Shown here: one piece after another, positions 1-8,606 of the stretch | How positions within the stretch are numbered: the first letter of the stretch is position 1 | How the letters are laid out: each line of letters begins with the position of its first letter | Source of the DNA: a bacterium | GTDB taxonomy: Bacteria; Verrucomicrobiota; Verrucomicrobiia; Limisphaerales; J093 | Assembly: GCA_021780105.1 (NCBI GenBank) | Contig: JAJXZJ010000010.1 | Span: 1 to 64,000, forward strand | DNA length: 64,000 nucleotides | Reading direction: 5' to 3' | The notes under the pieces: model-generated | Told to the model about the DNA's origin: nothing | The model's database searches: none | What the model saw: the letters and a program-made list of their open reading frames with translations, nothing else | Translations under genes and position numbers: made by a program

Positions 1-28
1 GACTGGTGATCCAGTGAATCAACTCCAT

Positions 29-52
29 GCGCTCCATTTTGCCATGGAGCGC
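29..52. other. 9-bp inverted repeat upstream of the permease gene
   Basis: A perfect 9-bp stem (GCGCTCCAT at 29-37, ATGGAGCGC at 44-52) encloses a 6-nt loop. It lies about 160 bases before the permease start and has no T tract on either side, so it is not a convincing terminator. It could belong to a leader RNA or to the end of a gene outside the window. Confidence 0.35.
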
Positions 53-208
53 GCCACCCCGCGAACAATGCTCAGCCCGGAATCTCAGGCTTGGCCAGCA
101 CCAGGGTCTGGCGCGGAATCCGCACGATGCGTTCGTCCGGACCGCAACAACTACGGCATTTCGCGTCGCGTCTTGCCTCCCACCCGCGCTGTCTGCATCT
201 TCACGCCC

Positions 209-1792
209 ATGCAGCAGTCTGACCTTCCTGGATCCCGTGACGCGGCCGCGCCGGAACTGGTCAAAGCCATGGGCCTGACCAGCGCCACCACGCTGGTCAT
301 GGGTTCCATGATCGGTTCGGGGATATTCATCGTCTCGGCCGAGATTGCCCGTGAGGTTGGCTCGCCCGCGCTGCTCGTCGCCGCCTGGCTGGTCACCGGG
401 TTCATGACCATCACCGGCGCTTTGGCCTATGGTGAGTTGGCCGCCATGATGCCCCATGCCGGCGGCCAATACGTCTTCCTGCGCGAATCGCTGGGGCCGC
501 TCTGGGCTTTCCTCTATGGCTGGACTTTGTTTCTCGTCATCCAGACCGGCACCATCGCCGCCGTGGGCGTGGCCTTCGGTAAATTCCTGGGCTTCTTCTT
601 TCCGTCCATTGCCTCCACCCACTGGCTCATCCACTGTTGGAAGGTGCCCCCCATCCACATCGGTTCCATGGTGCTGGGCAACATGGAGGTGGGGCTGAAC
701 ACCCAGAATCTGGCCGCCATCCTGGTTGTGATTTTCCTTTCAGGGCTGAACGTCTTCGGGATCAAGACGGGGGCGCTGGTGCAGAACGTCTTTACCACCG
801 CCAAGGTGGCGGCGCTTTTGGGATTGGTGGTGCTGGGCTTTGCCCTTGGCCGTAATCCGCAGGCGATGGCCGCCAACTTCGGCGCTTTCTGGCACAACGC
901 CGGCTTGAGCGCCCGGCATCTCGTCCAGGTGGGCACCGGTGGGCCGATGGTCCTGGTGGGGACAATGGCCATCATCGCCGTGGCCCAGACCGGTTCCCTG
1001 TTCTCGGCCGACGCCTGGAACAATGTCACGTTTACTGCGGCTGAGGTGCGCAATCCCCGACGCAACCTGCCGCTGGCGCTGGCCTTGGGCACGGGTCTTG
1101 TCATCCTGCTCTATCTTTTGACCAACATGGTGTATCTGAGCGTGCTGCCGTTGGCCGGCAATCCCCACGGTTCGACGGCGCTGGCCCGGGGCATCCAATA
1201 TGCCACCGAGGACCGCGTAGGTACCGCGGCCATGCAGGTCATGTTCCACAACGTCGGCGGAGCGCTGATGGCGGTGGCCGTCCTGATCTCCACCTTTGGT
1301 TGCAACAACGGACTGATTCTGGCGGGGGCGCGCGTTTATTTCGCGATGGCCAGGGATGGACTGTTCTTCCGTTCCGTGGGCCGGGTTCATTCCCGCTACC
1401 GCACGCCGGCGGTCTCGCTGATGGTGCAGATGGTCTGGACGTGTGTCCTGTGTCTGTCCGGCAGCTACAGTCAGTTGCTGGACTACATCATCTTTGCGGT
1501 GCTCGTGTTTTACATCCTCACCATCTCCGGCCTGTTCGTATTGCGCCGCACCCGGCCGGATGCCGACCGTCCCTACAAGGCTTTTGGGTATCCCGTGCTG
1601 CCGGCCATTTACGTCGTCCTGGCGGTTGGCATTGATCTGGTGCTGCTGCGTTACAAACCGCAGTACACCTGGCCGGGCTTGATCATCGTGCTGCTGGGCA
1701 TTCCGGTCTATTTCGTATGGACCCGCTGGGTCGGGAAAGGCAGCGCGTCCTCACCGGAAACGGAAATCCTGGCGCTGGGAATGGATGGTTAG
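209..1792 (+). CDS. APC-superfamily amino acid permease
   Basis: This is a 527-residue multi-pass inner-membrane transporter, probably an amino acid:proton symporter or exchanger of the APC superfamily. The N-terminal segment has the family's glycine-rich unwound helix 1 (MGSMIGSGIFIV), followed by about 12 hydrophobic segments and the helix-8 region containing FSADAWNNVTFTAAEVRNP. Length fits the roughly 450-530 residues of the family. The frame is open further upstream to base 14, but that extension is Arg/Pro-rich and unlike a permease; the ATG at 209 begins a short polar N-terminus leading into helix 1. No Shine-Dalgarno is obvious. The substrate cannot be read from sequence. It stands alone: a decayed transposase follows, then a convergent operon. 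Confidence 0.85.
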   Translation: MQQSDLPGSRDAAAPELVKAMGLTSATTLVMGSMIGSGIFIVSAEIAREVGSPALLVAAWLVTGFMTITGALAYGELAAMMPHAGGQYVFLRESLGPLWAFLYGWTLFLVIQTGTIAAVGVAFGKFLGFFFPSIASTHWLIHCWKVPPIHIGSMVLGNMEVGLNTQNLAAILVVIFLSGLNVFGIKTGALVQNVFTTAKVAALLGLVVLGFALGRNPQAMAANFGAFWHNAGLSARHLVQVGTGGPMVLVGTMAIIAVAQTGSLFSADAWNNVTFTAAEVRNPRRNLPLALALGTGLVILLYLLTNMVYLSVLPLAGNPHGSTALARGIQYATEDRVGTAAMQVMFHNVGGALMAVAVLISTFGCNNGLILAGARVYFAMARDGLFFRSVGRVHSRYRTPAVSLMVQMVWTCVLCLSGSYSQLLDYIIFAVLVFYILTISGLFVLRRTRPDADRPYKAFGYPVLPAIYVVLAVGIDLVLLRYKPQYTWPGLIIVLLGIPVYFVWTRWVGKGSASSPETEILALGMDG

Positions 1793-2048
1793 CCTGCACA
1801 TCTGATCGTCGGGTACTTGGCGCTCGCAAAAAATACCAGCAGCCAGAAATTCAGCACCCGAAGGGTGACCCCAAGCGAACACACCTCCACCTGTGTCGAA
1901 AAACAAACCGGTTCGGAGTGTTTCCTCAACGTGGACTGGCTCCACTTGAAATTCTTGTCCTTTCTGGTTTGGCCAGGTAGTCCCGACAGGCAGCCTCGTC
2001 GCGAGGCTGATCGCGCAGTTCCAGCACCGTGCGCGGATACTCGTCCAT
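1793..2048 (-). pseudogene. Decayed transposase remnant, IS1595-like
   Basis: Reading leftward from the ATG at 2048 gives MDEYPRTVLELRDQ and then EAACRDYLAK, which resembles the start of IS1595-family transposases (a short acidic/aromatic lead, then an EEACREYL-type motif before an RWPxGFxCPxCG zinc motif). The frame then degenerates and stops about 40 residues in. Further on, another minus-strand frame reads TLRVLNFWLLVFF, resembling the later PLRxWFWAxY region of the same family. No zinc cysteines, DDE residues or terminal inverted repeats are visible. I infer a truncated, frameshifted insertion-sequence relic. The family assignment is from memory of the motif and is moderate. It accounts for most of the 335 bases between the permease and the ABC operon. 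Confidence 0.5.
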
Positions 2049-2127
2049 TTGTCTGCATACTACCACTTGGGGGGCACTTGAGAACAGTGCATATCCCTAT
2101 TCCACAATTGGCCCGCGGCGGTTTTGG

Positions 2128-2967
2128 CTATGACTTGATGTCACGCATCTGAAACACCGTCAGGCCGACCGTCAAAAAGGTGACGTTGAAGCCGACCAGC
2201 AGGCAAAGCGACTGGCCCACGCGCCACCAGGGAATCCGCTCGGCGAACATGAGCTGCCACAGGTGCAGGTGGTAGGTGAAGAACCAGTTTTCGTAGTCCT
2301 TGAAATAAGGAATGTGTTCCAGGATGAAGCTCACAAACACCAGCGACAGGCCGAGAATCGTCGCCGCGGCGGGCTTCACGTTGAAACAGGAAAACATGAA
2401 GGCCAGGCCCATGATCGAGCACGCCTCGGTGATCAGCATGACGTGCGCCACCGCGTAACGTTCCAGCCCGGTGCCGGCCGGAAACAGGCTCAGAATCTCC
2501 TGTTCCGGCATCCAGATGAACAGCCCGCCCCACGGAAAATAAAGCCGGGCGAAGAGCAGCCCGAACAGGCCCAGCGCCAGCGACAAGGCCACGGCGAAAA
2601 TGCAGCCGGCCAGCCACTTCACCAGCAGCAGCCGGCTGCGCGCGATCGGCCGGCAGAGAATCATCCGCAGCGTGCCGTCCTCCGCCTCCTTCGCCACCAG
2701 ATCGCCGCCGATCAGCGACACGTAAAGCGGCAACAAAAACGCGGCCAGCGGCATCAACATGATCGAGGCGATCGTCAGCGCGGAAAGATAATCGGCCACC
2801 ACGTGGCCACCGCTTTCCAACAACCGCTGCAACGGCCGCGTCGCATGGGTGAAGCGGAAGACCACGGCAATAAGGTTCTGCGCCAGCAGAAACATCGCAA
2901 AGCCGATGTAGGTCCGTTTCTTGCCAAACAGCTTGACGAGTTCGTTGCGAAGTTGAAGGAGGAACAT
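2128..2967 (-). CDS. ABC-2 type transporter permease
   Basis: A 279-residue membrane protein with about six hydrophobic helices. The cytoplasmic stretch EAEDGTLRMILCRPIARSR is the typical ABC-2 permease motif (E-GTL-LL-PISR-like) that precedes a transmembrane helix. It is the last gene of the leftward operon and begins 22 bases after the end of the ATPase gene, so the two form one exporter. I chose the ATG at 2967 because the upstream extension overlaps the ATPase and is Arg/Cys-rich. Related two-gene systems export lipids, drugs, polysaccharides or help gliding or cofactor assembly; the cargo here is not visible. Its operon mates (FG-GAP protein, pseudopilin) suggest an envelope role, which is inference. 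Confidence 0.85.
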   Translation of the reverse strand: MFLLQLRNELVKLFGKKRTYIGFAMFLLAQNLIAVVFRFTHATRPLQRLLESGGHVVADYLSALTIASIMLMPLAAFLLPLYVSLIGGDLVAKEAEDGTLRMILCRPIARSRLLLVKWLAGCIFAVALSLALGLFGLLFARLYFPWGGLFIWMPEQEILSLFPAGTGLERYAVAHVMLITEACSIMGLAFMFSCFNVKPAAATILGLSLVFVSFILEHIPYFKDYENWFFTYHLHLWQLMFAERIPWWRVGQSLCLLVGFNVTFLTVGLTVFQMRDIKS

Positions 2968-2989
2968 GCGCAGAGCCGGCTGAACGTGG

Positions 2990-3901
2990 TCACGTGGCCG
3001 CCGCCGGCGGCTCAGGTTTCCGCACCAGCGACAGATAAAATTCTTCCAGGGTCGGCTGCTCGCGCGACACCGCGAACACGGCGGCGCCGTGTTCCACCAG
3101 GCAGCGCACAACCCGGTCCACGCCGACGCCAGTCGCCAGCGCCAGCCAGCGGCCGTCGCGGGCGCCGGTGATCAGTCCCGCCTGGGTCAACAGCGTGACG
3201 GCCGCAGGAAAATCGCCGACCTCCACGCGCAGCCAGTTGCCGTTCGACTTCGCCTCGGCGAGCGGCCCTTCGAATATCTTCCGGCCTTCCTGCAACACGG
3301 CGATGCGCGTGCAAAGTTGTTCCACTTCCGTGAGCAGATGCGAGGAAAGCAGGATGGTGAGGCCCAATTCGCGGTGCAGCCGGAGGATGGTGTGGCGCAT
3401 TTCCGCGATGCCCTCGGGGTCGAGCCCCTCGCCGGGCTCGTCCAGGATCAGCAGCTCTGGACCGGGCAGCAGCGCCTGGGCCAGCGCCAGCCGGGCGCGC
3501 ATTCCGTGCGAATAGGTGCGCACCGGTGATGTTTCCCGGCCGGTCAGTCCCACCCAGTCCACCACCTCGCGGAGACGCGCGGCGGGCGTCGGCGCGCTGT
3601 ATTGGGTGAAAATGCGCAGGTTGTCCCAGCCGCTGAGGTAGTCGTAAAACGCCGGCGTCTCGAAGATGGCGCCGACCTTGCTCAAGGCGCGCCGACGTTC
3701 GCGGCCGACCTCCGCACCGCCAATGAACACCTCGCCGGCCGTGGGCCACACCTGGCCAAGCATCATGCCGATGGCCGTGCTTTTGCCGGCGCCGTTGTGG
3801 CCCAGCAGCCCGAACACCTCGCCGGCGGGCACGCGCAGCGAAAGTTCGTTGACGGCCAGGCGTTGGCCGAAGCGCTTGCTGACCTGGCGAAGCTCGATCA
3901 C
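2990..3901 (-). CDS. ABC transporter ATP-binding protein
   Basis: A 303-residue nucleotide-binding subunit that should power the adjacent ABC-2 permease. Walker A is GHNGAGKST (residues 34-42), Walker B is LLILDEP (about 150-156), and the H-loop is in ILLSSHLL. The signature is YSHGM, a variant of LSGGQ like those seen in CcmA/NosF/drug-export ATPases. The C-terminal 80 residues form an extra regulatory-like domain usual for ABC-2 ATPases. The start is GTG at 3901, giving a GTGA overlap with the stop of the pseudopilin gene, so the two are probably translationally coupled. Confidence 0.9.
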   Translation of the reverse strand: MIELRQVSKRFGQRLAVNELSLRVPAGEVFGLLGHNGAGKSTAIGMMLGQVWPTAGEVFIGGAEVGRERRRALSKVGAIFETPAFYDYLSGWDNLRIFTQYSAPTPAARLREVVDWVGLTGRETSPVRTYSHGMRARLALAQALLPGPELLILDEPGEGLDPEGIAEMRHTILRLHRELGLTILLSSHLLTEVEQLCTRIAVLQEGRKIFEGPLAEAKSNGNWLRVEVGDFPAAVTLLTQAGLITGARDGRWLALATGVGVDRVVRCLVEHGAAVFAVSREQPTLEEFYLSLVRKPEPPAAAT

Positions 3902-4491
3902 GGTGATTTCCCGGCGACACCCTCGATCGTGAGGAGGTTCTTGATGTGCCCGTCGGCGTAAAGGTAGTTGACCCCCTTCTTCGGGCCGCGCACCTGGTGG
4001 AACGCCTCCTTGTCGAACATGACGGGAATCTGGTGCGGGTCAAAATCCAGCCCGAACACCCGCAGGTGGTCGGCGTCCTGGCCGTTGAGCAGGCTGTTCC
4101 AGGAATAGCTGGAGCGCGTCTGCTCGAAGATGCCCTTTTTGTCCGAGGGGCAGCGGAGCACATTCACGTTGCCCAAATAATTGGAGAGCACCACGTCCAT
4201 GGTGGGCAGCGCCGCGCCGGCGGGTGGCGGGTTGGTGTCAAACGCCGCGTCGCGCATGAACGGCAGCCGGTTGTTGTTGTCCTGCACGTAAAGTTGCAGC
4301 GCCAGGCCGCACTGATGCAGGTTGCCAAGGCAGGCCGTGGAACGGCCGGCTTCCACGGCGCGTCCCAGCGCGGGCAGCAGCAGTCCGGCCAGAATCCCGA
4401 TGACGGCGATGACCACCAGCAGCTCGACCAGCGTGAACGCGGGAAACCGGCCGGCCGCGGCAGCGCGTGAGTTGTCCTCCACCGGCTTCAT
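3898..4491 (-). CDS. Type II secretion-like pseudopilin, H-X9-DG related
   Basis: A 197-residue pseudopilin. After a 17-18 residue positively charged leader comes [18 protein letters not shown], the class III prepilin hydrophobic helix with Glu at +5 of the mature protein. The residue before the cleavage site is Ala rather than the usual Gly (PAFTLVEL), which some prepilin peptidases tolerate. The C-terminal part has [12 protein letters not shown], resembling the H-X9-DG domain of the large pseudopilin family of Planctomycetes and Verrucomicrobia. It should be processed by a prepilin peptidase encoded elsewhere and sit in the inner membrane or a pseudopilus. It overlaps both neighbours by 4 nt (ATGA upstream, GTGA downstream), so it is embedded in the ABC operon. 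Confidence 0.85.
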   Translation of the reverse strand: MKPVEDNSRAAAAGRFPAFTLVELLVVIAVIGILAGLLLPALGRAVEAGRSTACLGNLHQCGLALQLYVQDNNNRLPFMRDAAFDTNPPPAGAALPTMDVVLSNYLGNVNVLRCPSDKKGIFEQTRSSYSWNSLLNGQDADHLRVFGLDFDPHQIPVMFDKEAFHQVRGPKKGVNYLYADGHIKNLLTIEGVAGKSP

Positions 4492-5114
4492 TGCGTGCGC
4501 AAAAACACGCCGCGTTCCATCATCCGCTGCATCTCTTCCAGCAACGGCGCCAGTTCCGCCTTCATCTGGGCCGAGCTTTGGCTGTAATACGCGTTCAGCC
4601 CCACAGCGGTTATCTTTTGCCGGAGCTCGTCGGACAATACCGGCGGGCCGTTGGTGCCCAGGTCGGCCGGATCGTCCGCCCCGCTCTCGGCCCGCTCGCG
4701 CGCCTCCTTCAGCCGCTTCAGGGCGTCATCAATGGTTTTCCGCCGCTGCGCTTCCGGCATCTGCTCGAAGCTGGCGAGCATTTGTTTGATGCCCGTCGGC
4801 ATGGTGGCGGCGATGAACTGCCCCTTTTCGTCGTCGGTCATTTCCGCAAACCAGCGCGACCATGCGTCATCGAGGCGCACGGCGCGTCGCTCGTCCAGGG
4901 AAAGCGCGTTCAGCTCGCGCACCAGTTCGCGGAGGGCGCGCTCCCGCTCCGGCCCGCTGAGCCTGGCGAGGTCCACCGAGTGCAGGTAGGCACGGACCTT
5001 CTCCGCCGTGACGCGTGAGTTTTGGACGAGGAAATAACCGCCGACCGCCAGCGCCCAGGCGAGAACGAGACAGCCCAGCGCGATGAACACCGGTTTGAAC
5101 CTTGGCACGGCCAC
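4488..5114 (-). CDS. Hypothetical membrane-anchored helical protein
   Basis: I do not recognise this 208-residue protein. Residues 10-31 form one transmembrane helix ([21 protein letters not shown]) after a short basic N-terminus. The rest is polar, rich in Glu, Arg and Leu, and predicted to be alpha-helical, with several runs such as [21 protein letters not shown] bitopic protein with a periplasmic helical domain is likely. Its stop overlaps the start of the pseudopilin (ATGA), and it begins 96 bases after the FG-GAP gene ends, so it is part of the same leftward operon. A role as scaffold or accessory to the pseudopilin or exporter is only inference. Confidence 0.75.
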   Translation of the reverse strand: MAVPRFKPVFIALGCLVLAWALAVGGYFLVQNSRVTAEKVRAYLHSVDLARLSGPERERALRELVRELNALSLDERRAVRLDDAWSRWFAEMTDDEKGQFIAATMPTGIKQMLASFEQMPEAQRRKTIDDALKRLKEARERAESGADDPADLGTNGPPVLSDELRQKITAVGLNAYYSQSSAQMKAELAPLLEEMQRMMERGVFLRTQ

Positions 5115-5210
5115 GTTTCCAGCCTAAACCCGTCCGCACGGTTCTGCCCAGCAAAAAGCCGCGTCGGATTTGGCGCCTCCGCCGATCTCCGCCGGCCTGC
5201 CGGCAGCCGG

Positions 5211-7535
5211 TCATTCCTGCGGGTAAAGCAGAATGCGGTCGTGGACCAGCACCACCAGGTCGTTGCGGCCGTCGCCGGTGAAGTCGCCGATCAATGCCTC
5301 GCGCGGTTCCGGGATGTCCGACCGCCGGCCGCGGAACGTGCGTTCCTCGAACACCTGCCAGCGGGTGACCGGCACCAGCCGGTGCGGCGGGTCGAACGTC
5401 ACAAGGTCGAGGTAATTCCGGCCGGTTTCCAGGAAGACCAGCGTCTTGCGGTTTCCCTTTTCCAGGTTCCCGGAAATGACATCGTGCAGGAAGCCGTCCC
5501 TGATCGGCGTTTCGTATTCGTCCAGCTCCTGCAAATCCCAGACCTGTCCGCCCAGCGGCAGCCAGGCAACGCTGTTCAGGCCCAGGAGGGCGACGGCGTT
5601 TGCGCCCGGGCCGCCGAGACTAACCGCCTGCAACGCGTTGAAGTCGGACACCGGCAGTTTCACCGTGCGGGCAATCTGCCACACGCCCGCGGCGTCGCGG
5701 CGGCAAAGCGTCACGCCCTTCCGCTCGGCGTCGAGCAGGAACAGGCTGGGGATGGCGTTGGTGCCATCCTTCACCGCGGCGGCGCCGACGATGCGTGAAC
5801 TGCTGGAGACGCCGTTGATCTGCTCCTTCACCTTGAAGGTCCAGCTCAGCTTGTTCGTGGAACCGGCGACCGCGACCTCCGGCGCCAGCACGGCGGCACG
5901 CACGAAATTTTTCTGCGCCAGCAGCAGCTCCGGCTTGCCGTCGCCATCCACATCTGCCGCGCTTACCCACGGCTGCTCGGCGTTGCCGCCGGGCGGCGAT
6001 ACGTCCTCCTCGTCGAACGGCTTGTCGTTCACCTGCAGCAGCACCTTGAGTTTTTCATACGGGATCAGGACGACGAGATCGGCCAGGCCGTCCTGATTGG
6101 CGTCGTGCATCACCATGCCGCTGGGATTGCCCTTGAACGACTCGCTCAACTTCTGGCGCGTGGTCTTGCCGTCGGCCGTGCGGAGCAGCAACTCGCGCTT
6201 GCCGTCCTGGTCGGTGATGACCGCCAGCGTGGGCCGGGCGTTCGCGCGCAGCGGGCCGACGGCCATCGTCAGCGGCCGTCCGTCCGTGGGTAAAATCGTC
6301 GGGAACGCGATGCGGCCGTTCGCGTCCAGCCGCGTCACGCCAATCTGCCGTTCGTCCTGGCTCAGCGCGAAAATCTCCGGCTTGCCGTCGCCGTCCCAGT
6401 CCGCCGCCGCCAGCTCCGCGACGCCGGTGAACGTGGGGAATGTCTTTGGCGCGCCGAGCGAGCCGTCTGCCTGCTGGAGATACAGCGTCAATTGGCCGCT
6501 GTCCGGCTCCGCGACGAGCAGGTCCGGCCGGCCGTCGCCGTTCAAATCGCTCCACGCGATGCCGCGCCGGCTCTTGGTGGTTTTGTTCAACGGCAACACC
6601 TGGAACTGCCCCTGCTGGAATCCGCCCGCCAGCGGCTCGGCCGGTTTCTGAATGAAGTCCCATACCTGGGCGCGGCCGGACTTCTGCGCGATGGTCACGA
6701 CCTCGGCCTTCTTGTCCCCGTCCAGATCGTCGGCCAGATACGAGCGGATCGCGGGCAGTTCGAAGTGGATTTCCGGCCCGAGCTGGCCGCTGGCGCTCTG
6801 TAGCCGGAAGCGGAAGGGATTTGTGTCCTCCCAGTTCACCAGCAGCAGGTCCTGCCGGCCGTCGCCGTCAATGTCCAGGATTTGCACGGCCTTCACCACG
6901 CCGCTGTAGGGAATGCGCTCCGGTTCGGCGAGCGTGTGATCGGGCTTCTGCGCAAGGAAATACACCGCCTTCTCGCCGAGCAACGCCAGATCTTGGCGGC
7001 CGTCGCCGTTGAGGTCGCCGCTGGTCAGCGCGTTGGGATCGAGCAGGCCGTCGTCCAGCGGCCAGCGCCTGGGCGCGCTCCAGCCATTGGTACCCTGATT
7101 GTACTGCACCACCAGTTCCTTCGGCTCGCCGAAGTAGGCAAGGTCCGGCCGGCCGTCGCCGTTGAGGTCGGCCACGACGAGCGCGGAAATGCGCTTCTCC
7201 GAGGCGATGGACTCGATGCGGAAGCGCGCGTCCGGCGGCAGCTCATTCACGTCGCGCTCCACCGGCCGGGCCGCCGGGCTGTTCGTTTTGCCGGTCTGGT
7301 TGTAAAGCAGGTTCAGCTTGGACCGTGCGTTGTTCACGACGACCAAGTCCAGCTTGCCGTCGCCGTCGAAATCGGCCGCGTGCAGATCGCTGATGTAATA
7401 ATCAATCGGGAAGATTTCCGGGCCGGTGAAGCCGAGGCGGTTGGTGGTGTCGGCGCCCTGGAGCGGGAGCATGGCGGTGAACGCGAGGCCCCCCACGGCG
7501 GCGGCGACGCGAAGCGAGGAAGTGATGTCGTGCAT
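5211..7535 (-). CDS. Secreted FG-GAP/VCBS repeat protein
   Basis: A 774-residue exported protein. The ATG at 7535 gives an n-region and hydrophobic core (VAAAVGGLAFTAML) typical of a Sec signal peptide, so I prefer it over an upstream in-frame start. At least ten calcium-binding FG-GAP-like motifs of the form DxxGDGxxDL are visible (for example DFDGDGKLDLVVV, DLNGDGRPDLAYF, DVDGDGKPELLLA, DFTGDGRNDLVVL near the C-terminus), predicting beta-propeller blades as in integrin alpha chains. No catalytic domain or anchor is seen. It is the promoter-proximal gene of the leftward operon with the one-TM protein, pseudopilin and ABC exporter. A surface or periplasmic binding function is likely, but the ligand is unknown. 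Confidence 0.85.
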   Translation of the reverse strand: MHDITSSLRVAAAVGGLAFTAMLPLQGADTTNRLGFTGPEIFPIDYYISDLHAADFDGDGKLDLVVVNNARSKLNLLYNQTGKTNSPAARPVERDVNELPPDARFRIESIASEKRISALVVADLNGDGRPDLAYFGEPKELVVQYNQGTNGWSAPRRWPLDDGLLDPNALTSGDLNGDGRQDLALLGEKAVYFLAQKPDHTLAEPERIPYSGVVKAVQILDIDGDGRQDLLLVNWEDTNPFRFRLQSASGQLGPEIHFELPAIRSYLADDLDGDKKAEVVTIAQKSGRAQVWDFIQKPAEPLAGGFQQGQFQVLPLNKTTKSRRGIAWSDLNGDGRPDLLVAEPDSGQLTLYLQQADGSLGAPKTFPTFTGVAELAAADWDGDGKPEIFALSQDERQIGVTRLDANGRIAFPTILPTDGRPLTMAVGPLRANARPTLAVITDQDGKRELLLRTADGKTTRQKLSESFKGNPSGMVMHDANQDGLADLVVLIPYEKLKVLLQVNDKPFDEEDVSPPGGNAEQPWVSAADVDGDGKPELLLAQKNFVRAAVLAPEVAVAGSTNKLSWTFKVKEQINGVSSSSRIVGAAAVKDGTNAIPSLFLLDAERKGVTLCRRDAAGVWQIARTVKLPVSDFNALQAVSLGGPGANAVALLGLNSVAWLPLGGQVWDLQELDEYETPIRDGFLHDVISGNLEKGNRKTLVFLETGRNYLDLVTFDPPHRLVPVTRWQVFEERTFRGRRSDIPEPREALIGDFTGDGRNDLVVLVHDRILLYPQE

Positions 7536-7940
7536 GTTGGCGCGATGTGACGCGGAACCCGGCGCTGAACTTGCCAGCGGCACGGCCACTTGGCCAGCCG
7601 ATTTCCGCCGGTGTCCAGTCGCGATGATGGCGCCCGCCCTGTTTGGGTTCGTTTGGCAAAAGGTCCGTTCTCACTCAACCCCGCTCCGCCACGTCCATCG
7701 TCAGCGGCGCCGGCACGGCCTCGTCCTGTCAGTTGCCCAGCACATCGCCTCCCGGCACCGATTCCTTCATCGCCGTCGTCGCGTCGCCAGCCACTTCCGA
7801 TTTTGACCACAGTCCCACCGCGGACTCGGCCCGCGCAAAGCAGAATCCACCACGTTGCAGCGCCACTGCTTGGGGGTAAACCTCACCGCCGGCCGGCAAA
7901 GCCGGGGCGGGCCGGGCATGAAACCAGCCTCAGCGGAGGT
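7536..7940. other. Intergenic stretch without a recognisable gene
   Basis: These 405 bases lie between the PEP-CTERM gene and the FG-GAP operon, both read leftward, so the promoter of the operon should be in the left part. Short open frames here have no recognisable product. A GC-rich hairpin (CCGGC, AAA, GCCGG at 7893-7905) lies about 35 bases beyond the stop of the PEP-CTERM gene. It has no T tract, so termination there is uncertain. Confidence 0.4.
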
Positions 7941-8606
7941 TCAGGTGCGGCGGAACACGCGGACTGCGGCCGGGCTGCCGAGCAGTACCAAACCCGCCAA
8001 GACAAACCAACCCGCCGGTTCCGGCACGGGAGTTATTTCTCCGTCAATAATGAGGTTATCAATGCGCAAGGTGCCGGTTCCCAAGGTCCCGCTTGCGCCA
8101 TAACCGTACATGCGGAATGTGACGGCCGAATCCAGGTTGGCGTAGGCCTTGGGAATGCTTAACTGCTGGGCGGGGTAGAAATCGCTCGAAATTGGTAATG
8201 TCTCACTCCCCAAAACTGTTCCAAAACCATCCACGCTCGACCTGAGTTCCCAGGTTTGCGGACCCGTGTCCGAACGACGGGCATCCACTTGAAAATTACT
8301 GAGCGTCAACTGATAACCAGTCGCAGGCGTCAGCGTGACTTCGAAATAATCGTTGGGGTCGTAGGTTGCGCTGGTGGTCCACTTGGTGGCGGATAGGGCC
8401 AGCCCGGTATCGGGATTGCCTGGCTTGTAAGCGAAAACGGAAATTCCACTACCACCAGTGATACCACTGGCCGTCAGATGTGCAGCGACCGCGCTGGCCG
8501 ATGGCGTGCTGTCATCAAAGTCGTAATCCACGAGCTGGGCGGCAGGCAGAGGAGCAGACAGGCTGAAAACAAGGACGGAATCAGCGATAAACAATTGGGT
8601 CTTCAT
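7941..8606 (-). CDS. PEP-CTERM sorting domain protein
   Basis: A 221-residue exported protein. The ATG at 8606 starts a Sec signal peptide (MKTQLFIADSVLVFSLSA then PAAQ). The body is beta-rich and Ser/Thr/Gly-rich, plausibly a jelly-roll or concanavalin-like domain. The C-terminus is a textbook PEP-CTERM tripartite signal: VPEP, a hydrophobic helix (WFVLAGLVLLG), then a basic tail (RVFRRT). Such proteins are cut by an exosortase and usually move to the surface or exopolysaccharide matrix. No exosortase gene is in this window. It is monocistronic and has about 400 bases of its own upstream region, shared head-to-head with the PA14 gene at 9024. Confidence 0.88.
   Translation of the reverse strand: MKTQLFIADSVLVFSLSAPLPAAQLVDYDFDDSTPSASAVAAHLTASGITGGSGISVFAYKPGNPDTGLALSATKWTTSATYDPNDYFEVTLTPATGYQLTLSNFQVDARRSDTGPQTWELRSSVDGFGTVLGSETLPISSDFYPAQQLSIPKAYANLDSAVTFRMYGYGASGTLGTGTLRIDNLIIDGEITPVPEPAGWFVLAGLVLLGSPAAVRVFRRT

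Noticed and set aside
2..15. Small palindrome ACTGG-TGAT-CCAGT at the window edge
   Set aside because: Five base pairs only; expected by chance.
7536..7940. Short open frames between the FG-GAP and PEP-CTERM genes
   Set aside because: Arg/Ala/Pro-rich translations with no motif or signal, no ribosome sites.
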